Source of the DNA: CAVPCZ01 sp963779225
GTDB taxonomy: Bacteria > Bacteroidota > Ignavibacteria > UBA10030 > UBA6906
NCBI GenBank assembly: GCA_963779225.1
Contig: CAVZWW010000003.1
Location: 310,001 to 374,000 of the forward strand
Length of the DNA stretch: 64,000 bases
Direction: 5' to 3'
Shown here piece by piece: positions 8,244 to 17,104 of the stretch. A program made the position numbers and the translations under genes. The notes beneath the pieces were generated by a model. That model saw only the letters and a list, made by a program, of their open reading frames with translations. It did not search any database and was not told the DNA's origin. Position 1 is the first letter of the stretch. Each line of letters opens with the position of its first letter.

Positions 8244-10874
8244 TCAGGTGGGGGAACTTCCCAGTACTTTCTGGCGCAACGCCGCCAGCGTCCTCATGGC
8301 CTCCAGGGGGGTCATCGTGTCCAGCTCGAGAGCACGGATTTCTTCCCGCAGAGGGTCGTCTTTCATTTCGAACAGTGTGAGTTGAACACCTGCGGCTGGA
8401 TTGCGCCGCTGTCGTTCCCGTGCGCCCGGACGCGGGGTGTCGCTGACGCTGAGGTCGGTGCCTTCCAGATTTCCGAGCAGGGTCTTTGCGCGGTCGGTGA
8501 TCTCTTCCGGCAGTCCCGCCATCTGCGCCACCTGGATCCCGTACGAGTGATCTGCGAAGCCCGGGGTGACCTTGTGCAGGAAAATGACTTTGTCGCTGTA
8601 CTCGCGCACATCCACCTTGAAATTACGGATGCGGGGAAACAGGTCCGCGAGCTCGTTCAATTCATGATAGTGGGTGGCGAACAGTGTGCGCGCACCCACC
8701 CGATCGTGCAGGTATTCGGTGAGGGCCCAGGCGATACTGATGCCGTCGAATGTGCTCGTGCCGCGCCCGACTTCGTCGAGCAGGATGAGGCTGCGACGTG
8801 TGGCAGTATTGACGATGTGGGCGGCCTCGTGCATTTCCACCAGAAAGGTGCTTTCCCCCGACGCGATGTTATCGCTCGCACCGACCCGTGTGAAAATTTT
8901 ATCCACAATGCCGATGACCGCGCGTTTCGCCGGCACATGACTTCCGATTTGCGCAAGCAGTACAATCAATCCGGTCTGTCGCAGAAAACTGGACTTCCCA
9001 CTCATGTTGGGGCCGGTAATGATAAGAATCTGGTCCTTGTCGGTATCCAGCCGGACGGAATTCGGTGTGAAGTGTTCACCCGGGGGCAACAACTGTTCAA
9101 TGACCGGATGCCGGCCGTCCTCAACTTCCAGCAGGGGTCCCTCGTTCACTTCAGGACACACATACTCATATTCCGCGGACACCGCGGCCAGGGACACATA
9201 GCAATCCAGTGAGGCCAGAGCCTGGGCATTGGTCAGAATCGCCTCGGCCTGTGTCGCGACCCGGAGCCGGACCTCTGTGAAGATGCCGGTCTCCAGTGCC
9301 AGAATACGTTCTTCGGCATGAAGAATCTTCTCTTCGTATTCCTTCAGGGCGGGCGTCACATACCGTTCTGCCCCCGTGAGTGTCTGTTTCCGGATATATT
9401 CTGCGGGTACCTTTGCCCGGTGGGTGTTGGTGATTTCGATGTAGTACCCGAAGACGTTGTTGAATCCCACTTTGAGGGAAGGGATGCCGGTCCGTTCGCG
9501 TTCCTGTCCCTGCATCTCGGCAATCCAGCGTTTGCCGTTCACCGCCAGCTCCCTCAGCTGGTCCAGTTCGTCATGGTAACCGGCACGGATGACGCCTCCG
9601 TCGGCGATCGCCGCCGGAGGGTCGGCCTCTATGGCGGCATCAATCACCGCGACAATATCCGGCAGCGGCGTGAGTGTCGCATGCAGCGCGACGAGCTCCT
9701 CGCAGGTCATTGATGCGGTGCTGACCCGGAGCGTCTCAATTTCCAGCAGGATATGTTTCATCGCGTTCAGGTCGCGCGGGCCCGCCCGGCCGGTACAAAT
9801 CCGGCCGTTCAGACGTTCGAGATCGCCAATGCGGGAGAGACCTGCGGCCAGCGCCTCACGCAGGACACCATTTGTCGCGAGTTCGCTTACCGCCCCGAGT
9901 CTTCTCTGAATGGGTGCCAGGGCGTTCAGGGGTTGTCCTACCCAGCGTTTTAGGAGCCTGCCGCCCATGGGGGTCCGGGTGCGGTCCAGGACACTGAACA
10001 GGGTCCCGTCCGCCTCCCCGGCCATTGACGATGTGATTTCCAGGTTCCGTTTGGTTGACGGATCGAGGACGATGTGCCCGGCAATGTCGAAGGGGAGCAG
10101 TTTCTTGATGTGCAGCAGATTGGCTTTCTGCGTTTCCTGCAGGTAGTTTAAAACTGCTCCGGCGGCGGTCACACCGATGGTTGTTTCCTCAAGACCGAAT
10201 CCCTTGAGGGATTGTGTCTGGAAATGGCCGGTAAGCAACTCCCGCCCGTATTCTTCCGTGAACACCCAGTCGTCGACGCGGGTATAGATGCCGCGATAGA
10301 TGTTTTTCAGAAGGCCCTCGATGGAGGATATGTCGCGCCGCTGCACAAGCAGTTCAGCGGGCTCAAGCGCACCGATCTGTTCGGGAAGCTGCCTGAGGGT
10401 GATCTCGGCAACACGGAATTCGCCGGTGGAGACATCGATGAAAGAAAGGCCGATGCGGTCCCGGGCCGTCGCCAGCGCACTGGGAAGAGCGACGGCAGCC
10501 AGAAAATTATTACGTTTCTGATCCAGGACTTTTTCGGAAAAGGACACACCCGGCGTCACCACTTCGATGACGTCGCGTTTGACGATACCCTTGGCGAGTT
10601 TGGGATCCTCGAGCTGTTCGCACACCGCGACGCGGTATCCGGCCTTCAGCAGTTTGGGGAGGTAGACATCGAGCGCATGATGGGGAAAACCCGCCAGGGG
10701 TATTTCGCCGGCGGCGCCGCTACCGCGGCGCGTGAGGGTGATCCCCAGAACGCGGGCGGTCACCTTCGCGTCTTCCTCGAAGGTTTCAAAAAAGTCGCCC
10801 ATCCGGAACAACAGGATCGTGTCCGGGTATTTCGCTTTTACCTGCGCATACTGCCGCATCAGGGGGGTGGACAT
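8244..10874 (-). CDS. mutS: DNA mismatch repair protein MutS
   Basis: An 876-residue, full-length MutS. The N-terminal mismatch-recognition domain carries the Phe-X-Glu motif in MGDFFETFEEDA (F28, E30). The lever and clamp regions follow, with FNNVFGYYIEITN near 471-483. The ATPase domain has Walker A GPNMSGKSS (621-629), the ST-rich ASGESTFLVEM segment, Walker B LILLDEVGRGTSTFDG (from 696) and FATHYHEL (732-739). A helix-turn-helix and dimerisation tail ends near residue 876. It recognises mispairs and recruits MutL, which is not in the window. It follows the homocysteine methyltransferase/MTHFR gene on the same strand, separated by a stem-loop. Confidence 0.97.
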   Translation of the reverse strand: MSTPLMRQYAQVKAKYPDTILLFRMGDFFETFEEDAKVTARVLGITLTRRGSGAAGEIPLAGFPHHALDVYLPKLLKAGYRVAVCEQLEDPKLAKGIVKRDVIEVVTPGVSFSEKVLDQKRNNFLAAVALPSALATARDRIGLSFIDVSTGEFRVAEITLRQLPEQIGALEPAELLVQRRDISSIEGLLKNIYRGIYTRVDDWVFTEEYGRELLTGHFQTQSLKGFGLEETTIGVTAAGAVLNYLQETQKANLLHIKKLLPFDIAGHIVLDPSTKRNLEITSSMAGEADGTLFSVLDRTRTPMGGRLLKRWVGQPLNALAPIQRRLGAVSELATNGVLREALAAGLSRIGDLERLNGRICTGRAGPRDLNAMKHILLEIETLRVSTASMTCEELVALHATLTPLPDIVAVIDAAIEADPPAAIADGGVIRAGYHDELDQLRELAVNGKRWIAEMQGQERERTGIPSLKVGFNNVFGYYIEITNTHRAKVPAEYIRKQTLTGAERYVTPALKEYEEKILHAEERILALETGIFTEVRLRVATQAEAILTNAQALASLDCYVSLAAVSAEYEYVCPEVNEGPLLEVEDGRHPVIEQLLPPGEHFTPNSVRLDTDKDQILIITGPNMSGKSSFLRQTGLIVLLAQIGSHVPAKRAVIGIVDKIFTRVGASDNIASGESTFLVEMHEAAHIVNTATRRSLILLDEVGRGTSTFDGISIAWALTEYLHDRVGARTLFATHYHELNELADLFPRIRNFKVDVREYSDKVIFLHKVTPGFADHSYGIQVAQMAGLPEEITDRAKTLLGNLEGTDLSVSDTPRPGARERQRRNPAAGVQLTLFEMKDDPLREEIRALELDTMTPLEAMRTLAALRQKVLGSSPT

Positions 10875-10916
10875 ATGGAGAGAAGCGCCGTGTTAATTGT
10901 GCATCCTGACATGAAC

Positions 10917-10941
10917 CGGCTGCCGCACGCACGGGCAGCCG
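10917..10941 (-). terminator. GC-rich stem-loop after the methyltransferase/MTHFR gene
   Basis: CGGCTGCC (10917-10924) pairs with GGCAGCCG (10934-10941) around a 9-base loop, one base past the stop codon of the upstream minus-strand gene. There is no T-tract, so it may slow or protect transcripts without terminating them alone. Confidence 0.4.
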
Positions 10942-10942
10942 A

Positions 10943-12772
10943 CTATTCCAGCATCATGGTGATTCCTTCTATCCGCCCCATGGGTGCGGACAGTTGTACG
11001 CCGGCCACGGCGGGGCGGACACGCTGGTACGTTTCCTTTGCGATGGCCACGCCCTCCAGGAATCCTTCTTCTTTGGTCGTCGTTTTGCGCATACGATCCA
11101 GGATGGCCTGCGGAACGCTGGCGCCGGGCACTTCATTGTTCATGAACTCCGCATTTCGGTACGATACCAGCGGCCAGATCCCGCAGATGACGGGGATCCG
11201 CACGTGTTCCACGCGCTTCATGAATCGTTCCAGGATATCCAGATCGAAGACCGGTTGCGTAATCATGTATTCCGCGCCTGCTTCGATCTTCCATTCCAGA
11301 CGGCGAAGTTCGTCATCGAGATTGATGGCTCCGGGATTCACTCCCACGCCGATGCTGAAGGCCGTCGGGTCCCCGATCGGGTTTCCCGCCAGATCGAGTC
11401 CGTGATTCAACCGATTGATGATATTGGTCAACCCGATAGCATCAACATCAAACACCGCGGTGGCATTCGGATAGTTCCCCAGCTTGGGCGGATCCCCCGT
11501 GACGGCCAGGATATTCCGGAGCCCCAGCGCCCACGCGCCAAGCAGGTCGGATTGCATCCCGATGACGTTCCGGTCCCGGCACGCAAAATGCAGGACGGTT
11601 TCGATTCCCACTTCGCGCTGGAGAATCGCGGCAAGAGCAAGCGCGGACATCCGTGCCGATGCACGCGGTCCGTCGGGGATGTTGATGCCGTCAATGCCGG
11701 CATGAAAGAGTTTGCGCGCCTTGGTGATCTGCGACGAGGCAGAAACCCCTTTGGGCGACACGAGTTCGACAAGCGTGACAAATTGGTGTTTCACCAGCTT
11801 GTTGCTCAGCCGGGATTTCTCTGTCTGATGCACCACCTGCACCGACTCCGGTGCCGAGATCTTGAGTTCCTTCTCCGTCAGGTCCATCCGCTTGGCCGGC
11901 CGGAGAGCCTGTACGGCGCGCCGTATGGCCCGGATATGTTCCGGATTGGTGCCGCAGCACCCTCCGACAACCGCCGCCCCCGTCTGGATAAACCGTTTGG
12001 CATATTCCGCAATGTATTCGGGGGAAGTCATATAGATATTCCGTCCGCCGACGTTTTGCGGAATACCCGCGTTCGGTTGCACGGAGATCGGCAGCTTGGT
12101 GAGCGTTTTGAGGTGTTCCAGTGCCTCCAGCATCGCCCTGGGGCCTACGGAGCAGTTCAAGCCGATCACATCCACCGCATACATGGCGGTTTCCCGGACA
12201 AACGTTTCGAGCGATGCGCCACTGAGCAGCATTCCTTCATCGTTGACGGTCATCTGTGCAACGAGCGGGATATCCGGATTCAGCTCCCGCGACGCGCGAA
12301 TGGCCTGCAGGAGCTCGTTAACGAGCGAGAATGTCTCCAGGACGATCAGATCCGCGCCGCCATCCAGCAGGCCGGCGATCTGTTCCTTGAACACATCCTT
12401 TGCTTCATCGTACGACAGTTTACCGATCGGCTCGATTTGCACACCCAGCGGTCCCACCGATCCGGCTACGAGGGCCCGGTCGCCGACCGCATGTTTTGCC
12501 AGCTCCGCGCCACGCCTGTTGATTTCGTAGACTTTCGTTTCAAGTCCGTGCGGCGCCAGTTTGAACCGGTTTGCCCCGAAGGTATTCGTCTCAACGACGT
12601 CCGCTCCGGCATTAAGGTACTCCCGGTGCATTTCACTCACAAGATCGGGGTTGGTGAGATTCAGCTCGTCGAAGCACGTGTTGATGAACACCCCTTTCTC
12701 ATAGAGGTACGTTCCGACACCTCCGTCGAACACAATCACGTCCCGTTGAAGACGGTCACGAAATGGCTTCAT
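10943..12772 (-). CDS. Bifunctional homocysteine S-methyltransferase / 5,10-methylenetetrahydrofolate reductase
   Basis: The 609-residue protein is a fusion of the YitJ type. Residues 1-295 are a zinc-dependent homocysteine S-methyltransferase: DGGVGTYL, ETNTFGANR, GLNCSVGP (C207) and VGGCCGTNPEH (C272, C273) supply the three zinc-binding cysteines. Residues 325-609 are a MetF-like MTHFR barrel, with VTGDPPKLG, FSIGVGVNPGA and YMITQPVFD matching flavin and folate contacts of that family. The enzyme would reduce methylene-THF and link this to methionine synthesis or methyl recycling. Domain order matches known fusions. It is divergently transcribed from pepF, and I see no SAM riboswitch in the 160-base gap. 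Confidence 0.93.
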   Translation of the reverse strand: MKPFRDRLQRDVIVFDGGVGTYLYEKGVFINTCFDELNLTNPDLVSEMHREYLNAGADVVETNTFGANRFKLAPHGLETKVYEINRRGAELAKHAVGDRALVAGSVGPLGVQIEPIGKLSYDEAKDVFKEQIAGLLDGGADLIVLETFSLVNELLQAIRASRELNPDIPLVAQMTVNDEGMLLSGASLETFVRETAMYAVDVIGLNCSVGPRAMLEALEHLKTLTKLPISVQPNAGIPQNVGGRNIYMTSPEYIAEYAKRFIQTGAAVVGGCCGTNPEHIRAIRRAVQALRPAKRMDLTEKELKISAPESVQVVHQTEKSRLSNKLVKHQFVTLVELVSPKGVSASSQITKARKLFHAGIDGINIPDGPRASARMSALALAAILQREVGIETVLHFACRDRNVIGMQSDLLGAWALGLRNILAVTGDPPKLGNYPNATAVFDVDAIGLTNIINRLNHGLDLAGNPIGDPTAFSIGVGVNPGAINLDDELRRLEWKIEAGAEYMITQPVFDLDILERFMKRVEHVRIPVICGIWPLVSYRNAEFMNNEVPGASVPQAILDRMRKTTTKEEGFLEGVAIAKETYQRVRPAVAGVQLSAPMGRIEGITMMLE

Positions 12773-12843
12773 GGTGCTTCCGCCCGTTGTTCCGGATTTT
12801 CACAAGATTAATAATACGAACTTTTCCGCACAAATGGCCAATA

Positions 12844-12872
12844 TTGCTTCTCGGAGGTGAATTTCCTATCAT
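12844..12872 (+). promoter_or_regulatory. Sigma70-like promoter for pepF
   Basis: TTGCTT (12844-12849) and TATCAT (12867-12872) are 17 bases apart, 62 bases before the pepF start codon. Pattern match only. Confidence 0.45.
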
Positions 12873-12934
12873 TTTCGTCACCATGGCGGAGTGCATCTCT
12901 ACTCGCGTGGTACCACACACTGAGGAAACTCTTC

Positions 12935-14770
12935 ATGAACGCGACTTCATCATTGAGTACAGAGCGGGACCGCAGCAAGATTCCCCCGCACTATACCTGG
13001 GATCTCAGTCCCGTGTATTCCGATTTTGACGCATGGAAGGCCGCAAAGGATCAAATGCTGGCAGAGGTGGCGCGGATCGATGCCTTTCGCGGGACGCTCG
13101 CCGGCTCGCCGGCTCGCCTTCTGGCCTGTCTGGACCTGAGCAGTGCCATCGGCAAAACCTTTTCCCGCCTGTACACCTATGCCCAGGCCCATGCCGATAT
13201 TGACACCAGGGACGCCACATTTCTCGGATACCAGCAGGAGATCGGTCAAATCGGGGCAGACATCGGGGCACGCACGGCTTTTATCGAGCCGGAGATTCTT
13301 CTCATGGGACGGGAGGTGGTGGAAGCGTTTCTCGCCGCGGAACCCGGACTCGCCGTCTACCGTCATCCGTTGAACGATACACTGCGGCGCCGGGAACACA
13401 CGGGCACGGAAACCGAGGAGAAGATCATTGCCGAGGCCGGACTGATGGCGGAGTCCTCCGCAAACATCTTCACCATCTTCTCCAACGCGGATTTCCCGTT
13501 TCCTGACGTGACCCTGCATGACGGATCAACGGTACACCTGGACAACGCGGCGTTCGCGCTTCACCGGACGACCTCTCACCGTGAGGACCGCGAGAAGATT
13601 TTCCACGCCCATTTCTCAACCCTGCATGCATACCGGCGAACGTTCGGTGTGCAACTCTATTCTGAACTCCGCAAAAACCTTTTCTACAAGCGTGCACGGA
13701 ACTACTCTTCCTGCCTGCACGGGGCGCTGCACGGCGCCAACATCCCCCCCCCCGTATACCACACGCTGATTCACAACGTCCATGCACACCTTCCCGTGTT
13801 TCACCGCTACCTGGATCTGCGCAGGCGCTTGCTGGGGGTGGAGGAGCTGCATTACTACGATCTCTATGCACCCGCCGCCGCCGGCGTGGAGCTGACATAC
13901 ACTTTTGAAGAAGCCCGGGAGCTGATTCTTGCATCCCTGGCTCCGCTCGGGGAGTCATACGTTACGGTAGCCCGACGTTCATTTGCCGAACGGTGGATGG
14001 ATGTCTTTCCGAGCGAGGGGAAAATCAGCGGGGCATATTCGAACGGTGCCGTTTACGACATCCACCCGTTCATTCTGCTGAATTACAATGGCAAGTATGA
14101 TGATGTCAGCACCGTGACGCATGAACTGGGGCACACGATGCACAGTCATCTTTCCAACACCCTGCAGGCGTACCCGACCGCGCGGTACTCGATTTTTGTC
14201 GCGGAAGTGGCATCCACATTCAACGAAGCATTGTTGATGGAGCACATGCTTGCCACCATAACGGACGACCGGATCCGGCTGTCGCTGCTCATGAATTACC
14301 TGGACGGCATCAAAGCCACACTCTTCCGGCAGGTGCAGTTCGCGGAGTTCGAATTGAAGATCCATGAAATCGCCGAGGCGGGGCAATCACTGACCGGTGA
14401 CTCGCTTTCCGCACTGTACCTCGATCTCGCGCGCACGTATTACGGACACGACCGCGGGGCATGCGTGGTGGATGAGTGGGTCCGGGCCGAATGGGCGTCC
14501 GTACCCCATTTCTACTACAATTTCTACGTGTATCAGTACGCCACGTCGCTGACCGCGTCCGCCGCGCTTGCCGAGATGGTGCTCTCCGGGGACCGGAGCG
14601 CCACCACACGGTATCTCACCCTGCTGGGTGCCGGTGGATCAGACTATCCGATCGAACTTCTGCGTGATGCGGGTGTGGATATGACCAGGTCCACCCCGTT
14701 TATCCTGATGATGCGCAAGATGGAACGGGCCATGGACGCGGTGGAGGAAATCATCGGCGCGAAGCGATGA
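12935..14770 (+). CDS. pepF: Oligoendopeptidase F (M3B metallopeptidase)
   Basis: A 611-residue M3-family zinc peptidase. From the chosen start the protein has the N-terminal YTWDLSPVYSDFDAW helix region typical of PepF, a long helical middle, and the catalytic THELGHTMHSHLS motif (HELGH at 396-400). A third ligand glutamate is in FVAEVASTFNE (about 424). The C-terminal region keeps VRAEWASVPHFYYNFYVYQYAT. It hydrolyses short oligopeptides in the cytoplasm. I chose the ATG at 12935 because GAGGA precedes it by 8 bases; an in-frame ATG at 12857 would lie inside the promoter. A run of ten C residues at 13744-13753 lies in the coding sequence (Ile-Pro-Pro-Pro). Confidence 0.93.
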   Translation: MNATSSLSTERDRSKIPPHYTWDLSPVYSDFDAWKAAKDQMLAEVARIDAFRGTLAGSPARLLACLDLSSAIGKTFSRLYTYAQAHADIDTRDATFLGYQQEIGQIGADIGARTAFIEPEILLMGREVVEAFLAAEPGLAVYRHPLNDTLRRREHTGTETEEKIIAEAGLMAESSANIFTIFSNADFPFPDVTLHDGSTVHLDNAAFALHRTTSHREDREKIFHAHFSTLHAYRRTFGVQLYSELRKNLFYKRARNYSSCLHGALHGANIPPPVYHTLIHNVHAHLPVFHRYLDLRRRLLGVEELHYYDLYAPAAAGVELTYTFEEARELILASLAPLGESYVTVARRSFAERWMDVFPSEGKISGAYSNGAVYDIHPFILLNYNGKYDDVSTVTHELGHTMHSHLSNTLQAYPTARYSIFVAEVASTFNEALLMEHMLATITDDRIRLSLLMNYLDGIKATLFRQVQFAEFELKIHEIAEAGQSLTGDSLSALYLDLARTYYGHDRGACVVDEWVRAEWASVPHFYYNFYVYQYATSLTASAALAEMVLSGDRSATTRYLTLLGAGGSDYPIELLRDAGVDMTRSTPFILMMRKMERAMDAVEEIIGAKR

Positions 14771-14800
14771 AGAAGGAGTACCCGTATCTGCTACGGTTCA

Positions 14801-15265
14801 TTACGCCGGGTATGTTCCTACGAGTTTCTTCAGCCACCGGTGGAGCGCATGAACGGACTCCACCGGGTCAAGGAACATCAGGATGCATTCATGTTCGATC
14901 ACGGTCGCTCCGGCTTTGCGCGCGGCGGAGACCGCCGCCGGCGATTCCGAACCGGGCTGCATCCAGAAATGCCGGATACCCCGCAGCAGGCATTCTCGGA
15001 CCACCTGTTCCGTCACTCCGGGCGGGACAACGGTGACCACCGCCTTCACGTTTTCCGGCAGATCCGCAACCGTGTGGTAGCAGCGCTTCCCTTCCACCGT
15101 GTCCAGCGTCGGGTGCACCGCGTATACGGCAAATTGTTTTTCCTCCATCATCCGGAAGACCACATTTCCGAATTTCTTCCGGTTGGCCGATACGCCGATG
15201 ACCGCGTAGGCGGGACCTTCAAAAAAGGCTTCAATGTCGGAACGGGATGTGCGGGCGGATTTCAC
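14801..15265 (-). CDS. CoA-binding domain protein (YccU-like)
   Basis: A 154-residue single-domain Rossmann protein of the CoA_binding family. It shows AVIGVSANRKKFGNVVFR, VYAVHPTLDTVEGKRCY, VVTVVPPGVTEQVV, HFWMQPGSES and a VIEHECILMF ending, as in YccU-type proteins. The family binds CoA-like ligands; a physiological role is not established. Its ATG overlaps the upstream gene's stop region on the minus strand by 4 bases (15262-15265), so it is the first gene of a two-gene unit with the duplicated periplasmic protein downstream. Convergent with pepF, 30 bases away. Confidence 0.87.
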   Translation of the reverse strand: MKSARTSRSDIEAFFEGPAYAVIGVSANRKKFGNVVFRMMEEKQFAVYAVHPTLDTVEGKRCYHTVADLPENVKAVVTVVPPGVTEQVVRECLLRGIRHFWMQPGSESPAAVSAARKAGATVIEHECILMFLDPVESVHALHRWLKKLVGTYPA

Positions 15266-15996
15266 TCGAAGACCTTTTCCAGTTTTTGGTAGTCGCTGTG
15301 CATGGCGATAATCGCGTCTTGAATCTTCTTCCCGTCGTTGGTGTTCACCGCGGCAGTCACCGCATCCACCGAGGCCGACAGTGCCGCCCGCGCAGCCACG
15401 AACGCTTCTTCCCTTTTCTTCAGCCGCTCGGGCAGCGCCGCCGCATTCAGCGTGTCCATCCGTACGCGGAGCTCCTTTGCCGAACTCCTGATCTTGTCCG
15501 TATCGTTGTCGGGCATAGAGTAATGGTAGAGCATGTACAGAGCCGCATGGAAGGCCTCTATTTCCTTCATGACCGGTCGAACAATTCGGACAAGTTTTTC
15601 ATACCGGGCATGGAGCTCCTCGGCTGCATTCAATTTGGCCGCAAGGTCGTGGCCGGCCATTGCTTCCCGGTACTGAACCCCGACGGCCTGCAGCAACTTC
15701 ACATTCTCCTGCCACACCGCCTTTTTGTCGCGCAGGATTCCCGGGAGTTCAGCCTGTGCCACCCCGGCGATACCTTTGTCAATTTCAGGCATGAGCATTG
15801 CCATCATGGCCGTATCTTTATTCGGCCACGCGGTGTGCCAGAGTTTGTAGACAGGCGTGTGGAATTTGTCCAGGGCCGGTACCCGGGGTGTGGTTTCGGC
15901 CGCATGAGGATCCTCTTCCTGCTGGGCGAGCGCCACGGAAGCCGTGAAGGCACAGAGCAGGGAGAGCAACAGGGAGAGCGAAGTTGTTCTGATCAT
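15262..15996 (-). CDS. Periplasmic helical protein with an internal two-fold repeat, unknown function
   Basis: I do not recognise this 244-residue protein. It has a signal peptide (1-24, ending VALAQ) and is otherwise predicted to be all-helical. Two copies of a roughly 100-residue unit are visible: FHTPVYKLWHTAWPNKDT (from F45) aligns with FHAALYMLYHYSMPDNDT (from F149), then ELPGILRDKK with ALPERLKKRE, then LHARYEKLVRIV with MHSDYQKLEKVF. The shared FHxxxYxLxH motif gives four histidines (46, 54, 150, 158) that could bind metal or haem, but no CXXCH is present. A good GAGGAA ribosome site precedes the ATG. It overlaps the downstream CoA-binding gene by 4 bases. Confidence 0.7.
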   Translation of the reverse strand: MIRTTSLSLLLSLLCAFTASVALAQQEEDPHAAETTPRVPALDKFHTPVYKLWHTAWPNKDTAMMAMLMPEIDKGIAGVAQAELPGILRDKKAVWQENVKLLQAVGVQYREAMAGHDLAAKLNAAEELHARYEKLVRIVRPVMKEIEAFHAALYMLYHYSMPDNDTDKIRSSAKELRVRMDTLNAAALPERLKKREEAFVAARAALSASVDAVTAAVNTNDGKKIQDAIIAMHSDYQKLEKVFE

Positions 15997-16018
15997 ACCG
16001 GTTCCTCCAGGAAGAAGA

Positions 16019-16045
16019 GCCGCGGGAGCTGTCTGCTCCCGCGGC
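16019..16045 (-). terminator. Strong stem-loop terminator after the DHOD-like gene
   Basis: A perfect 11-base stem, GCCGCGGGAGC (16019-16029) with GCTCCCGCGGC (16035-16045) and a 5-base loop, lies 28 bases past the stop of the minus-strand DHOD-like gene. It is followed on that strand by a pyrimidine stretch, TCTTCTTCC. Confidence 0.65.
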
Positions 16046-16073
16046 CCGCTGGAAATGCACGGGGATACTGCAA

Positions 16074-17063
16074 TTACTTGTATTGCGTCAGCGCCTTCAT
16101 ATAGTTTGCGCGCTCGAAGGCTGATGGATCGGCCACTGACTTCTGGCTCATGCTGCCACGCATCTGCTGCACCGATACGTATTCATGCTCCAGCATCCAG
16201 TGATCCAGATTCTTCAGAATCTCGGCGATCGCGCCCGGTCCGTGCTGCAGGAGCGCGGAGCACAACATGGTGATGTCGGCTCCCGCCATGAGCAGTTTCA
16301 GCACATCTTCGGCGGTGTGCACGCCACTGGTTGCGGCGAGGTTCGCCTTCACCCGTCCGAAGAGAATGGCGATCCAGCGGAGGGGAAGACGGATGGAATG
16401 CGACGAACTCAGGGTGACGTTCGGAACCACATCCAGTGCTTCGATGTCAAAATCCGGCTGGTAAAACCGGTTGAACAGCACCAGCCCATCCGCCCCCGCT
16501 GCGTCGAGCCGGGAGGCCATGTTGGCCATGGCGCTGAAGAAGGGACTCAGCTTCATCGCCACGGGGATTTTCACCGTCTGCTTTACGGCTTTCAGCGCAT
16601 CAAGGTACAGATCTTCCACCGCCTGAGAGGACAGGCGCGGATCGGTGGGAATGTAGTAGACATTCAGTTCCAGAGCATCGGCGCCGGCTTCCTCGATCTT
16701 CTTTGCATACTTCATCCAGCCGCCGGTGGAAACACCGTTCAGGCTGCCGATCACCGGAATACCGAGCGCCTTTTTGGCTTTGTGGAGATGTTCCACATAC
16801 TCATCGGGGCCGAGGTTGTATTCCTGCGCCTCCGGAAAGTACGACAGCGCCTCGGCAAAGCTTTCGGTGCCGTAGCTCATGTAGTGGTTCAGTTCCGCCG
16901 CTTCGTGCTGAATTTGCTCTTCAAAGAGCGAATACATCACGATTGCCGCAGCGCCCGCATCTTCCAGCCGCTTCATGCTGTCGAGTGTGCGCGACAGCGG
17001 ACTGGCGGAGGGAACCAGCGGATTTTTCAGGTGCAGTCCGAGATATGTCGTTGAGAGGTCCAT
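16074..17063 (-). CDS. Dihydroorotate dehydrogenase-like flavoprotein
   Basis: A 329-residue TIM-barrel protein resembling class 1 dihydroorotate dehydrogenase. Visible are STTYLGLHLKNPLVPSASPL, the EEAGADALELNVYYIP strand, KIPVAMKLSPFFSAMANMA with the FMN-contact lysine, GLVLFNRFYQPDFD, ATSGVHTAEDVLKLLMAGAD and the phosphate-binding end. Members annotated only as DHOD-like often have no pyrimidine context, and none is present here. The gene lies 41 bases downstream of nifJ on the same strand, so a redox function linked to ferredoxin or pyruvate metabolism is as likely as orotate formation. Substrate not determined by sequence. Confidence 0.82.
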   Translation of the reverse strand: MDLSTTYLGLHLKNPLVPSASPLSRTLDSMKRLEDAGAAAIVMYSLFEEQIQHEAAELNHYMSYGTESFAEALSYFPEAQEYNLGPDEYVEHLHKAKKALGIPVIGSLNGVSTGGWMKYAKKIEEAGADALELNVYYIPTDPRLSSQAVEDLYLDALKAVKQTVKIPVAMKLSPFFSAMANMASRLDAAGADGLVLFNRFYQPDFDIEALDVVPNVTLSSSHSIRLPLRWIAILFGRVKANLAATSGVHTAEDVLKLLMAGADITMLCSALLQHGPGAIAEILKNLDHWMLEHEYVSVQQMRGSMSQKSVADPSAFERANYMKALTQYK

Positions 17064-17104
17064 AGTTTCTGATTCCTGTCAGTTCAGTGAAAAACCGGTT
17101 CGTG

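Noticed and set aside
7671..10874. DinB-fold gene as part of DNA repair with mutS
   Set aside because: The DinB/YfiT fold is a metal-binding helical bundle; adjacency alone does not show a repair role.
10994..12811. Long plus-strand frame (605 codons) opposite the methyltransferase/MTHFR gene
   Set aside because: Shadow of a well-supported gene; no signal, domain or ribosome site.
12773..12934. SAM riboswitch ahead of the methionine-pathway fusion gene
   Set aside because: No conserved stem pattern and the leader is short.
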